Of a stretch of DNA of 64,000 nt, positions 33,514 to 45,430 are shown in pieces. Within the stretch, counting starts at the first letter, position 1. The number at the start of each line of letters is the position of its first letter. Position numbers and translations under genes: made by a program. The stretch is taken from positions 2,423,001-2,487,000 of the forward strand of contig OX365953.1 in assembly GCA_947247005.1 (NCBI GenBank). Reading direction: 5' to 3'. The notes under the pieces are model-generated. The model worked only from the letters and a program-made list of their open reading frames with translations. It made no database searches and had not been told where the DNA came from. Source of the stretch: Spisula solida. Lineage: Eukaryota > Mollusca > Bivalvia > Venerida > Mactridae.

Positions 33514-34437
33514 CTAAAATTTTCGATCGAATATGAAAATAATTTTTTGTAACTTTATTTATTCGCAGCACTTTTTAATTTATGTAAATTAATGATTAAC
33601 TATAAGTCCTTATCCTATTAAAAATCAGTTGAATTAAATCAATGGCACTGAACACGCTGAAAACTCCCTCGATAATTCTGTTTCGATAATAACTTGTTAA
33701 CTCGTAAGACGCATTAAGTCGATAAATAAAATTTTGTAGGTTGAAAATAAGGTGTTATAGATGTTCGGTCACAATGGTTGATATGAAACGTCGTAAAGAA
33801 ACAATCAAGCTTGTCATTGACACAACTAATCAATGTCACGCAGACGCATTGATCTTAAAGCCCACCCTTCGTTATAATGCTCACATCTGATTAGCTGACT
33901 GGTTCACATAATATTAATCAGTCACGCTAGACTGGTTCACCAGTTCACTACTATCAAAGAATTCACACTATATAGATGTAATTCATTGTCTTTCTAACTG
34001 TCGTCTCCTAAGGTAGAGTTTGGCATTTGACAAATGAGTACATTTTATGTTTGCGACTATAGGGCATAGCGTGCTATCTTCAGCAACTTTCACACTGAGT
34101 TACAGCAGTTTAATGACAACTATGTATCAATGAAACGCTAAGAAGTTTTTAGTAGTGAAACTGAAGAATCTATAGGGGCGGGTTACATTGTAATTATCAT
34201 CATCATATATACAGATAGAAAGTGTCCAGGACTGGCCCCATTTACAGATAATATGACTTATACTTAGTACTAGCATAGGAATCTGTTTAATAACTCGGTT
34301 AAGGCCTTATTTTTTCAAAAATTATACTGAAACTTAAATGTCTTAATTGTCATATACAGGACACAGAGAGGTATCTTTGTAAAAATAATGGATGAACTGT
34401 TACAAATTTATGACTTTATGCTGATAATACAGATATT
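33514..34437. other. Intron 5' of exon 33513-33381, nothing recognised
   Basis: Unique-looking sequence. No splice-site-bounded frame with CUX similarity. Confidence 0.5.
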
Positions 34438-34746
34438 TGTCGAAGTTGGTCGATGTTGGTCGAAGTTAGTCGAGGTTGGTCGAAGTTGGTCGATGTTTGT
34501 TGAAGTTAGTCGAGGTTGGTCGAAGTTGGTCGATGTTGGTTGAAGTTAGTCGAGGTTGGTCGAAGTTGGTCGATGTTGGTTGAAGTTAGTCGAGGTTTGT
34601 CGATGTTGGTTGAAGTTGGTTGATGTACGTCGATGTTGGTTGATGTTGGTCTATGTTGGTTGAAGTTAGTCGAGGTTGGTTGAAGTTAGTCTATGTTGGT
34701 TGAAGTTAGTCGATGTTGGTCGATGTTGGTCGATGTTGGTCAATGT
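34438..34746. repeat. 12-bp tandem array (gttggtcgaagt / gttagtcgaggt)
   Basis: About 26 copies of a 12-bp unit made of two 6-mers (gttggt, cgaagt/cgatgt/cgaggt), with a higher-order 36-48-bp pattern in the first half. Confidence 0.93.
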
Positions 34747-35715
34747 CTATTATTAGAATATGTTAATCAGGAGGTGAAACCATAACAAGACCTAAGTTGG
34801 CAAATGCACAAATTATCAATCCATGAGGTTTACGGACGGAGTGCAAATGTGTGCATTTTGACTCCAGATGTCTCTCAGAACACCCCTAAATTCATCAAAC
34901 ATGTCTCCTTAATGTTATTTATATGAAATGGCAGTCCCAAACCCACAAATTAATCAAACAGGTCTTCTTAAATCTATTAACACGAGATATGAGTCCCAAA
35001 GGACACACACCCCTCTGCGTAAAAATTCTAGGGAAAACCCTGCAATCCCAATCCGACACTCGGATAGAATCATAGTATACATTTCTATATAGTATTGTTA
35101 TTTTACCTAACAATTGTATCACCAATTACAAACATATACCAATTAGCAGTACTCACGTACATGCCACATTATTTCACCTAAGGGTATATGTCTAATCAAT
35201 TTGTAACTGTTCAACACACAGTGTAATCAACAAAGGTAGATTTATCACTGAATGCATCTGTTTGACCATATAAGGTAACACTCCCAACTTCATTCAGATA
35301 GGTCCATTAATCCTGATACAAGTATTTAATACACTAATTTACGGTAAATGTACAATATACAAGTATTGTCTAAAGCCCACGGCTTGATTAATTCATTTAT
35401 ACTACATTAGGCTCAGACAGCGAGCTCTTTTTTCTTAGATTTGTTTAATTGTCACATAATACCTCAAAACCTATACTTATACTGTATAATGAGTCAAATT
35501 AGGTAACAACAGTTAGTCACTAACACAGTATCATACCAGACTCTGTTGTTTAAAAAATAAAAAAAAATAAAAAAATATGTTTGTATTTTAGATGAGCACA
35601 AAGATCACTTCATTTTAGGGTGATTATGCTTCCTGCGGGCCGATTATCTAGACCCCCGCCCTTCAAAGCCATGTGTTATCCTGTAATTCTTATATGCCCT
35701 TAGAACAGTCCCAGA

Positions 35716-35960
35716 AGCTGTGGTGTGGTCCCTTGGCTAGAGTTCTAGGATTGTGACCTGGGAGATCTGGGCTCGTTTCCCGAAGGTCGGCGGGTCATAC
35801 CCATTCATAAAAATTTGACAACAATGTCAATTTTCTTCCACATGTACTGAAATTGCTGTTTCCTGGTGGGAGGGTAAGTTAGTGCTGTTAGGATACAGTC
35901 TAGGAAAACTGACCTGGTGAATAGGTGGCAGAATAAAACTTACTAGGGATTGAAAAACAG
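35716..35960 (+). mobile_element. Possible tRNA-derived SINE copy
   Basis: The 5' part has a box A-like 'tggtcccttggctagagttc' and a box B-like 'gggctcgtttcccga'. The following ~150 bp ends near 'ttactagggattgaaaaaca'. The layout fits a degenerate SINE. Confidence 0.45.
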
Positions 35961-35987
35961 TGTCAAACCCAAAATGTATACAAAATG

Positions 35988-36229
35988 TACAGGGTGTTAA
36001 AAAAGTTTGTTCTCAAAGTTTAAGTTTCAATAGTTTATTGTTCTGACGTCAGAAGAATGAAAATGTTCAGGTTAAATTCCAGAGGGTTTTACCATTGCTC
36101 TAATATATCTTGTAATAAATGAAGCTTTTAGTGTAAGAAAATAAAATTTGACACTGCTATGCGTAAAAAGCTCAGATCAAATTTAGCGTGGATTAAAATT
36201 TTGAGAACAAACTTTTTTAACACCCTGTA
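35988..36229 (+). mobile_element. Mariner-like MITE, copy 3
   Basis: Ends tacagggtgttaaaaaagtt and acttttttaacaccctgta, flanked by TA. The best-preserved copy of the family, 242 bp. It is about 130 bp from the donor of exon 36425-36358. Confidence 0.9.
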
Positions 36230-36357
36230 TATACAACAGTCCCAGGGCAGGCTGTTGTCAGTCCCCTTGAAATAAGGTGAAATGTAACCTATAGCAACCA
36301 TTTACTTTAAATATGAGTAATAATCATATATTATACAATTTTTTTAATTCCCGTTAC

Positions 36358-36425
36358 CTCGGCAACAGATTCCACTTTATCTTCACCTTCTTTTAATCTT
36401 TCTCTCAACTGTTTTATTGTCACCT
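36358..36425 (-). CDS. CUX1: CUX exon: short coiled-coil exon (VTIKQLRERLKEGEDK)
   Basis: A 68-bp exon between the acceptor ttgtattgcag and the donor GAG|gtaacg. Two bases complete Glu, then 22 codons (VTIKQLRERLKEGEDKVESVAE) end in phase 0, residues 89-111. Vertebrate CUX1 has 'EVTIKALKEKIREYE' at this point, directly after EFAEVKNQ, and the split Glu here restores the same phrase. The longer minus-strand open frame through this exon into the upstream array is not coding; it is a frame through 33-bp satellite units that begin about 100 bp upstream of the acceptor. Confidence 0.93.
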
Positions 36426-36527
36426 CTGCAATACAAGAAATAAACAATATTTTATATAATACAGATAATAAATTATATATTTTGAAAGGAATACATGGAC
36501 ATTGAAAACAGTGGAAAAGCATCATCA

Positions 36528-37104
36528 CCAACAACAACAACATCGTCATCAACTTTAACAATGTTAACAACAACATCGTCATCAACTTCAACAATGTTAA
36601 CAACAACATCGTCATCAACTTTAACAATGTTAACAACAACATCGTCATCAACTTCAACAATGTTAACAACAACATCGTCATCCACTTCAACAATGTTAAC
36701 AACAACATCGTCATCAACTTCAACAATGTTAACAACAACATCGTCATCAACTTTAACAATGCTAACAACAACATCGTCATCCACTTCAACAATGTTAATA
36801 ACAACATCGTCATCAACTTCAACAATGTTAACAACAACATCGTCATCAACTTCAACAATGTAAACAACAACATCATCATCAATTTCAACAATGTTAACAA
36901 CAATATCATCTCCAACAACAACATTAACACAAATATCAGCAACAACAACATCATCATCATCATCATTAGTATTAACAACATCATCTCCAACAACAACATT
37001 AACACAAATATCAGGAACATCATCATCAACATCAATAACAACATCATGGTCATCAACAACAACATCATTATCATCATCAGCAACAACAACAACACATCTG
37101 CCAC
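36528..37104. repeat. 33-bp tandem array (acaacatcgtcatcaact) grading into CAA/TCA repeats
   Basis: About eleven 33-bp units up to ~36900 ('acaacatcgtcatcaacttc' plus 'aacaatgttaac'), then degenerate ACA/TCA trinucleotides. It begins about 100 bp upstream of the acceptor of exon 36425-36358. Long frames on both strands (Ser/Thr-rich on plus, Leu/Met-rich on minus) are products of the 3n period. Confidence 0.95.
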
Positions 37105-37381
37105 CTGTAGTTATATAACAACACTTACTCTAATGTATGCACTTTACAGACACAGCGATCGACAGTAAGTATGAAAACTTCCTGTATTGCAATGTTACAA
37201 TACAACCGATATGTACACCAACATTCATACACCATTTACATTACATTATATACCTACATCCAGTTTATTAATTTCAAGATCAATAGAAAATATGGGGATG
37301 AAAAATCAATGTTGTTGGTTGCAAACATGAAAATTAATATGTTTGTATGGTATGTATATAACTTGCTATATTACAACTCTG

Positions 37382-37518
37382 CATTGATTGCTCGAGAAAC
37401 ACATTGAAAATATTGGTGACAATAGAAATACAGCGACTTGAAATACCTCTGATTGCTCGAGAAACACATTGAAAATATAAGTGGCAATAGAAATACAGCG
37501 ACTTGAAATACCTCTGAT
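37382..37518. repeat. 65-bp direct duplication
   Basis: 'gattgctcgagaaacacatt' at 37385 and 37450, each followed by 'caatagaaatacagcgactt'. Confidence 0.9.
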
Positions 37519-37799
37519 AACAAACTAAGTAGGTTCATCATTCTGTAGATTGTACAATATATCAGTTATAATTTACTTGTATATTTCAATGAAACAACTT
37601 ATTAGGAACTATATTGAATTGCTACAAAAACTCAGTAACGAGGAGGGCAAACTTATTTTTATTTTAGTCACTTCAGTTTTTGGGGTAAAGTGCATGATAC
37701 AGAAGATGCCCAAGTTCCTGAAGCATTCCTGGGTTCTTTTATGTGCCTGATGTTAAGCATCTCACACAAAACCTCAGTTTTTAAAGTCTTGTCCAAAGA

Positions 37800-37944
37800 T
37801 TGTTAGTAATTTTAGTTACGTTAGGTGGGAAACACTGAAAAGAATTTCTGTTTTTGATCCTGCTGGGAGAAGGATCGAACCCCCAACCTTCGGAACAGCA
37901 GTCAGTAGCACTCACCACTGAACCACTTGTCCACCCCCAGCAGA
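37800..37944 (-). mobile_element. tRNA-derived SINE copy
   Basis: On the minus strand the head reads gtggacaagtggttcagtgg (box A-like) and later gggttcgatccttc, a perfect GGTTCGATCC box B, 40-50 nt downstream. The body runs to about 37800. This is a tRNA-like pol III promoter, but the molecule would not fold as a functional tRNA. Confidence 0.75.
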
Positions 37945-38095
37945 CATGAACAACTAACCCCATAGTTTGAAAAGGACAACCTTAGGACCATGCCTTGAAG
38001 TCTCTATAAAGTCTGAAGATCCTAAGCCCAACCATTCTTGAGTTATTGATTTTAAACCATTTGGTCTCCAGAATGACTGACATGTGTACAAAGCA

Positions 38096-38474
38096 ATATA
38101 CCCCACATCTTCAACGAGGTGAGTATAAATAATACCCCACATCTTCAACGAGGGGAGTATAAATAATACCCCACATCTTCAACGAGGGGAGTATAAATAA
38201 TACCCCACATCTTCAACGAGGGGAGTATAAATAATACCCCACATCTTCAACGAGGGAAGTATAAATAATACCCCACATCTTCAACGAGGGAGTATAAATA
38301 ATACCCCACATCTTCAACCAGGGAGTATAAATAATACCCCACATCTTAAACGAGGGGAGTATAAATAATACCCCACATCTTCAACGAGGGGAGTATAAAT
38401 AATACCCCACATCTTCAACGAGGGGAGTATAAATAATACCCCACATCTTCAACGAGGGAGTATAAATAATACCC
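38096..38474. repeat. 34-bp tandem array (aataccccacatcttcaacg)
   Basis: Eleven units of 'ataccccacatcttcaacga' plus 'ggggagtataaat', a few lacking one or two G. Highly homogeneous. Confidence 0.95.
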
Positions 38475-39031
38475 TAACTACACAATGTTTCAACAAAAAA
38501 AGATTATTTAACAAACTTACATAACTGTAATAGAAATCAAAGCCAGCGACGTAAGCAGTCCTTCGATAAGTTGTTTATTGGTAGAAACAAACCACTACAC
38601 CCAAGCGGTAATAAATTAATAATCATATTCCCTTTAATATGTTGCAATCATTTTATTACAAAATCAATAAATATTGACAAATAATAATTCATTATATCTG
38701 ATCAATAAATTTCAAATTGAAATTGATATAAATATCTTAGTAATAAAAAATTAATAAACCACTCCACACGATGAAGTAGCAGTTAAGTACCAGTCAACGG
38801 AATTATTTACCAATATTTTATATCGATTTCGTCTTGATAAAATCAATCAATTCTTGAACAGTAGAACCAATGAATTATCTGACATTAGAGAGTTAACTTT
38901 TATTCTTTTTTTTTCAGAATTATGTTAAAAAGCTTATTATATCAAACAGTATTATAGTCATATGGAGGATATTTTTCAGGGGTCATAATAACTGCCGAGC
39001 AATTTACGCCCAGCATAGCCTTATTTGTCAG

Positions 39032-39150
39032 TCAACTTCCTGTTGAAATATGGCAGACATATGAGTGCCACTATCCGTATTTGACCCCACGTCGCCATAT
39101 TAAACGGCAAGCACGCTAACCATTGAGCTACGAAGGCACCCAACTGTGGC
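39032..39150 (-). mobile_element. tRNA-derived SINE head
   Basis: On the minus strand: ccttcgtagctcaatggtta (box A TAGCTCAATGG) and a weakened box B 'ggggtcaaatac'. Distinct from the head at 37800-37944, so a different SINE family or subfamily. Confidence 0.6.
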
Positions 39151-39189
39151 ATATATATATACCGCAAATGTTGAAAATAAGATGCATGT

Positions 39190-39400
39190 CTGGATCTGGT
39201 GCCATTACCTTTTCAAACACATTCCACACCAAAAACTCTATTCAAACATTGTTTTATTTTTAAAAGTCAGCTAATAAATTTTCAAATTACTATAACTTAA
39301 TCGATACTTTGAATTTTTTCATCAAATAACTTATTTTCTGTAGAAAGAGCAATTATCTAGATTTCAGGATTATTCAAAATGCAGGACCCCTGTTTTTTAA
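39190..39400. repeat. Dispersed repeat, 'ttctattgt...' family, copy 3 (diverged)
   Basis: Shares 'caaacattgtttta', 'actataacttaatcgatact' and 'ttttctgtagaaag' with the 44280-44436 copy, in the same order. Confidence 0.55.
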
Positions 39401-40562
39401 ATCTGACATACTTGAATACTATGATATACGGACTACAAGTTCCTAGAAAAATAGTCCAATGCATCGAGCTTTAAAACTCATAATAGCATTTGTTCATGAT
39501 TTTCTATGAGTTTCTGATTCCAAGAAACCTTACATTAATATCTTCAATGTGAGAACTTATTCAGGCAGCAATATTCTACAACAATGACATTGTGTAAAAA
39601 CAATGACTGACGTCACCAGCATTTTTTGGCACGTAGATTTAGTAACATGTGGGGCTTAAACAAATTTCTGATGTTTAAAAGGACATTTGTAACTATATTT
39701 ATGTTATTTATGATATTATTATTATACGATGGTAAAATTTTGAACACAATAAAGAAATATGTGGAACTAACAACTAATGTTAAATTTTGTAACAAATAAA
39801 TTTGAAGCAACCATATTATTGTACGGTAATATAAAAACAAAATTATTGTGTTACATTAACTATTACATCATATGAAACATAAATTATACCCGATTTTTGA
39901 CAATTACTGGCCACAACCATACAGCTTGTCAACATAGTTAAACCCAAATATATTCATAATTCATTAAATTTAGCACATAAGTTATGAAAGTTACATTAAA
40001 CACTATATTTCGAAACCCCCACTGTCTGTCAGAATAACATGAGGTATGCTAGATATTAATTGTTGATAGTTGACTTTATTCCTATACGAATGACAGCTAA
40101 GCATATGAATTACCATGTTTTTTCTATCTTTCATTTTTTGTTAAAATGCATGTCTGAATCGTAACGACGTTTACATCGGAAACCTTCAAAATCTGCGACA
40201 ATTTACATAAAAGAGAGATTTGTACGGTTATTTTTCAGGAAACATTATAAGACGATCGCATTGTTCACTCTTTAAACTAACGGAAATTTTGTTTAATTAC
40301 ACAAAACATTTATTTCGTAATGTAAATACAACATAAGGCATATATAAAACATATTAATTAGGGCAAAAAATAATTGTAAAGTGCATACGAAAGTAATAAC
40401 TTAAGACAAGTTATTAATTTAATTAAGATAAATATTATACATATCTCAGAGGTCCATTAATTACACACTTGAGAACATATTGTGTCATCTTCTTTAATTA
40501 TTTATTTTTCAATCCATTTAATATCACTTTAAGTAAGTGTGACCACAAAACAGACAATAATT

Positions 40563-40782
40563 TACTGTAAAATAATTATTTTTCAAGAAGGTTGAATTTT
40601 CGTTAATTTCGTAGTTAAATTCGACCACAAAATAAAATGCCAATGATTCATTGAAACCTCAAAATACATAACATGGTTTTACCCTCCATATTTTGTAATC
40701 CACAAATTTAATACCCAACGAAAAAGGTTTTTATCACAATCCACGAAATTTAATACCCGCGAAAATAGGTGGTTTTATAGTA
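40563..40782. mobile_element. MITE, TACTGTWAAAT family, copy 2
   Basis: Starts tactgtaaaataattatttt and ends ggtggttttatagtat. Interior contains 'ccacgaaatttaatacccgc'. 220 bp, matching the size of 213-434. Confidence 0.7.
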
Positions 40783-40868
40783 TTCATGTATATACGGTAT
40801 CAAAACTCAGCATGGTACTACAAGGGGAATAACTCATATAGCGCTTGAAAATAAACAGAGACAAAATA

Positions 40869-41358
40869 ATAGGGGTGACTATTGAGTCCATTTTTTACTA
40901 TTGCAATACTATTGCTATTGTTGAAAGTACTATTGCGATACTATTGTATTGCTGGAAACTATTGCGATACTATTGCAATAGTTATTGCCATAATTTCAAA
41001 ACCAGAGATTAACTTGTAAATGCAAATTTGCACTGTGTAAGATATTCTAATCTACTATTTGTGGAAATTATTTAAAATGAATTGGACAGAAATAGATTAA
41101 TAAAATTTAACTAGATATATCTAAATACTGTATTATTTGCTGTTTATTTCTTGCTCTTTATTTAAATTATTTTTTTTAGAACGGAAGTTATTTTAAATGA
41201 ACAATACACTTTATTATAAAAGGAAACTATCGTAACTATCGATAGTTGAGCTAACTATCGGCGATAGTTATTGGATCGAGACCTTTTCTATCGATCCATA
41301 CTATCGGGACACTCCAGATCGCAATGCATCGATACTTCGATGCATCGGTGCACCCCTA
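40869..41358. mobile_element. hAT-like non-autonomous element with 8-bp target duplication
   Basis: TAGGGGTG at the left and GTGCACCCCTA at the right, flanked by acaaaata on both sides (40861-40868 and 41358-41365; 7/8 if the element includes the terminal T/A). Internal subterminal repeats 'ctattgcgatactattg' on the left and 'aactatcgatagtt' on the right are typical of hAT termini. No transposase. Confidence 0.8.
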
Positions 41359-41722
41359 CAAAATACTAAGTGCCCAAGAGCACAGCTCTTGATATTCAGG
41401 GGGGACAACTCAAAGGTGCTTGACTGTTAAAGGGGAACTACTCAACAGAGCTTGACTATCTAGAAAAAAACACTAAAAGCACTTGATAATCAGGGGTCAC
41501 AACTTACCAGCACTTGAAAATTCAGAGAAGAAGGGGAACAACTCATTTACATACATATTTGTTTAGCTATTACACTAATGATATAAAGGGGAACAACTCC
41601 AGACATCTAAATGGGAATAACTCTCAACAGAAACTTGTACCTGCCAAAAGAAACATATGAAGCTACATCGATAAATAAAAGTCCATTCATAGAGCACTTG
41701 AGACGCAAATTTGCTTCACCAA

Positions 41723-41859
41723 ATCACAGGCCTAAGAAATTATATCACAAAATACAGAGTTTTGAAATTCCTCATCATCCCGTCATTGCTATATATAATA
41801 TAAGAAATTATATCACAAAATACAGAGTTTTGTGATATAATTTCTTAGGCCTGTGACCA
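41723..41859. repeat. Inverted plus direct repeat (cctaagaaattatatcacaa)
   Basis: 'cctaagaaattatatcacaa' occurs forward at 41730, again forward (truncated) near 41801, and inverted at 41831-41852, the last ending in 'aggcctgtg' against 'cacaggcct' on the left. The outer 28-bp arms match perfectly. Confidence 0.8.
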
Positions 41860-42603
41860 AATATAGCAGACTTTACAGTATAAACCAAAAAAAATATATT
41901 TACTAAAAACCAACAAAAGAAAAAAATGAGGCATTATTATGCAGTTTTAAAATAACAGAAAATAACAAATATCCGAAAGGGCAGATTTATCAATTGTTTG
42001 CCAAGCAACCTTAACACATGAACTTTACAAGTTGGAGGCTTGATCAGCGAATTATAGGCAAACCAAAATCCAGCAAATGTCATATTTAATATAGCGATCA
42101 TAATAAAGCCGAAACAAATGGGGCAGTTCCTGTGCAAGTGTGATCCATTTAAATGTCAAAAATATTCACTGATCATTTACCAGAGAGCCGAGTACCATTG
42201 GCAAAAATCAATGAAACTAACTGTTAGCCGTGAACGAATTTGTTGCTTAAATGTCACCCAAGTCATTTTCTGAATAAAATTATCATTTCGATATGGAATT
42301 CCGTAAACGGCAATAGACTCCCAATTCTATGCCACTTAAGACCGTATCATTAAGTTGATTACACATTCAATTTTAAAACCACCAAAATCACAGAGGAAAA
42401 TTGGGTATTTGTCTGGGCAATCATTTTGACAATAACTAACAGGACTTAAACTCTAACTATCAAAGTTTATTCCTCTCCACTATCATAATGGAACAACAAA
42501 GAACCTGTATGGCCTGTTTTATGAATGGACAGGAGTAGATAAATTGTTGAAACAAAGAGACAAAACCAACCGAATGATACCAAACTATATAGTGCCTTAG
42601 TCA

Positions 42604-42630
42604 GTTGTTGTTGTTGTTGTTGTTGTTGTT
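42604..42630. repeat. (TTG)n microsatellite
   Basis: Nine TTG repeats. A second short GTTGTTGCTGTTGTTG tract lies 70 bp away within a duplicated 'accaaactatatagtgcc' context. Confidence 0.9.
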
Positions 42631-42918
42631 GATGATGACGATGACATCACAGAATCGTAACGTTACCAAACTGTATAGTGCCATGGTAAGTTGTTGCTGT
42701 TGTTGAATCGTAATTGTTGTCATGGTAAAAGGCGTCAGGCAAATCCATCCCAAAAAGCAATTTATACATACATGTAAATTACAAATAAAAAGTCAATGTG
42801 ACTATCATATGAACCAATTTGACTAGAGTTCCAAGTGGAGTGTTTATGCCACCTTTTTCAGCAACTTTTAAGTTATTACAGCAGTTCTAACAAGTTTTTC
42901 TTGGAATTACTAGCCAGT

Positions 42919-43934
42919 AATATGAAACAAGTAACAATTTGTCCACTAGCGGAGGACGTGACTGTAGTCAACAGTATTAACAAGTAACAATTTCTCCACT
43001 TGCGGAGCATGTGACTGTAGTCAACAGTATTAACAAGTAAAAATTTCTCCACTAGCGGAGCATGTGACTGTAGTCAACAGTATTAACAAGTAACAATTTC
43101 TCCACTAGCGGAGCATGTGACTGTAGTCAACAGTATTAACAAGTAACAATTTCTCCACTTGCGGAGCATGTGACTGTAGTCAACAGTATTAACAAGTAAA
43201 AAATTCTCCACTAGCGGAGCATGTGACTGTAGTCAACAGTATTAACAAGTAACAATTTCTCCACTTGCGGAGCATGTGACTGTAGTCAACAGTATTAACA
43301 AGTAAAAATGTCTCCACTAGAGGAGCATGTGACTGTAGTCAACAGTATTAACAAGTAACAATTTCTCCACTTACGGAGCATGTGACTGTAGTCAACAGTA
43401 TTAACAAGTAACAATTTCTCCACTTACGGAGCATGTGACTGTAGTCAACAGTATTAACAAGTAACAATTTCTCCACTTGCGGAGCATGTGACTGTAGTCA
43501 ACAGTATGAACTAGTAACAGTTTATCCACTTGCGGAGCATGTGACTGTAGTCAACAGTATTAACAAGTAACAATTTCTCCACTTGCGGAGCATGTGACTG
43601 TAGTCAACAGTATTAACAAGTAAAAATTTCTCCACTAGCGGAGCATGTGACTGTAGTCAACAGTATTAACAAGTAACAATTTCTCCACTTGCGGAGCATG
43701 TGGCTGTAGTCAACAGTATTAACAAGTAACAGTTTATCCACTTGCGGAGCATGTGACTGTAGTCAACAGTATTAACAAGTAACAATTTCTCCACTAGTGG
43801 AGAATGCGACTGTAGTCAACAGTATCAACAAGTAACAATTTCTCCACTTGCGGAGACTTGACTGTTGTCACCAATATAGACAACTAACAGTTTCTCCACA
43901 TGCGGAGCAAGTAACAATTTCTCTACTTGTGGAG
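42919..43934. repeat. 53-bp tandem array with CTCCACTWGCGGAG palindrome
   Basis: About 18 units at exact 53-bp spacing, each 'caacagtattaacaagtaac', 'aatttctccacttgcggagc', 'atgtgactgtagt'. Every unit has one near-perfect palindrome ctccact(a/t)gcggag. The array ends about 140 bp from the donor of exon 44211-44074. Confidence 0.96.
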
Positions 43935-44073
43935 GACACGGGTATGACTACAGTGATGGTAGAACTTAACTCATACACAGATTTGAGCAAATCTCAATAT
44001 GATCATGATATGAATGCTATAAATAGAACATAAATTTAATATAAAAATAATAATGGAAATTGTTAAATCTTAC

Positions 44074-44211
44074 CTTGATTTTTGACTTCAGCAAATTCGT
44101 GATTATATTCATCAAGGGTTTCTCTCAATTGTTTGTTCTCGATCTCGAGGTCTGACACACGATGGGCTTTCTTCTGTATCTGTTGGGCATACTCTAAGAC
44201 AGAGACAGGAT
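44074..44211 (-). CDS. CUX1: CUX exon: coiled coil ([10 protein letters not shown]...EFAEVKNQ)
   Basis: Acceptor tgttccag and donor CAAG|gtaaga. The first two bases finish Asp and the last base starts Glu. It encodes residues 43-88, with the diagnostic phrases [16 protein letters not shown] and EFAEVKNQ. These are close to vertebrate CUX1 'TENQKLRETLEEYN' and 'KEFAEVKNQ', making this one of the most conserved parts of the shared CUX/CASP N-terminus. Heptad-like Leu/Ile spacing supports a parallel coiled coil. The downstream intron (44073-36426, 7.6 kb) begins with about 140 bp of single-copy sequence and then a 1-kb array of 53-bp units. Confidence 0.96.
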
Positions 44212-44279
44212 CTGGAACATTAACACTTCTTTTAAATATCGTGTAAAGTACATGTACATAGATCATACACAAATCTCAA

Positions 44280-44436
44280 ACCAAAATTTCAAACATTGTT
44301 CTATTGTTAAATTCAGCTTTAAAAACTTCAAATGACCATAACTTTGTTAATACTTTTCTCTAATTTTCTGCAGAAATGGTCATTTTTCCTAGTGCAGCAA
44401 ATCCGGATTTCCGGATTATTCCGGAACTGTAGGACC
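44280..44436. repeat. Dispersed repeat, 'ttctattgt...' family, copy 4
   Basis: 'caaacattgttctattgtta', 'aatgaccataactttgttaa', 'tttctgcagaaatggtcatt', then 'ccggatttccggattattcc'. It starts about 70 bp upstream of the acceptor at 44212. Confidence 0.75.
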
Positions 44437-44910
44437 CCAGCAAGGTCTGTGCAAATTTTGAAGTGAGACAGAGACTTGTAATACAGTCACATTATCCTGA
44501 CATCAGGCCACCCTGCAGTCACCTGGAACTTAACCATTCTGTTCCTGAATCAAGCAAGGGGAAAAAATACCAGTACCATTTTAAAGGATTTTGGTAGGTT
44601 TCCGAATAATAAAAAATCTCCAATATTATGTGGAGACATCAATATATTATTTCCAATATTTTGTTGAGTCAATACATCGATATTTCCAATATCAATACAT
44701 TATATATGTCCATTATTTTGTGGGGGTCTTCAATTTGATTTGGAAATGAAAATGATAAGGAAAGGCTAACATTGAAAACATATACAAGGCACAATATTGT
44801 GTGGGCAGATTATTTTCTCGTTCGGTTGTGTGTTGGGCATTGTGCCTTGTAAGTTTTTAATGTTTTCTGAGCTCAGCTGGTTAAGTTGAGTGTTGCCTTC
44901 CCTGTCTGAC

Positions 44911-45430
44911 TTAAAGGGACTACCTCACATATTGGTGTATTACAAAAATAAATTAAATTGTCAAATATTCGCGTAATTTTGGTATAGTTGCCTTTATATC
45001 CCATAAACAACCACACTGACATCTAAAATAACTTAAGAAACTTCAGCAATTTGTAGTTTTTTAGTATTTTTACATCAAAAATTTTATAGGGTATTAATAC
45101 CCTATAGAATTAACACTACTATTACTTAAATTGCTTGAAATTTGTTCATATTGTATAAAACATATCGAAAAACAAACCAAATACCACACTGATGTTTTCG
45201 CTGTAGTTTGTTGATGTTACAGTTTGGTCATATGTGAATTACATAATTCACAAAGCATGTTGAAAGGAAACTTTTTCAAGAAAAAAATACTCAGTGGGCG
45301 ATATCGAGAGTGGTTTAAATTGCTTATTTGAACCAAATCTTTGTGGCTTTCTATTACATCAATACTTGATTAGGTTGGAAAATTACGAAACACTAAAAAA
45401 TTAGCCCAATCTGTGAGGCAGCCCCTTTAA
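44911..45430. mobile_element. piggyBac-like TTAA MITE (AGGGRCTRCCTCACA termini)
   Basis: TTAA + agggactacctcacatattg at the left, caatctgtgaggcagcccct + TTAA at the right. It interrupts a dispersed repeat (ccttccctgtctgac|TTAA|tatt) that is intact at 8772-8876, giving an empty site. 520 bp including the TTAA copies, no transposase. Confidence 0.85.

Noticed and set aside
36331..37104. 257-codon minus-strand frame rich in Leu/Met/Thr, and a Ser/Thr-rich plus-strand frame
   Set aside because: Both are translations of 33-bp satellite units plus the short CUX exon 36425-36358; unit length is a multiple of three, so frames stay open by chance.
37800..37944. Possible functional tRNA gene on the minus strand
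   Set aside because: Boxes A and B are present but the acceptor stem and cloverleaf do not form, and a non-tRNA body follows; called as a SINE.
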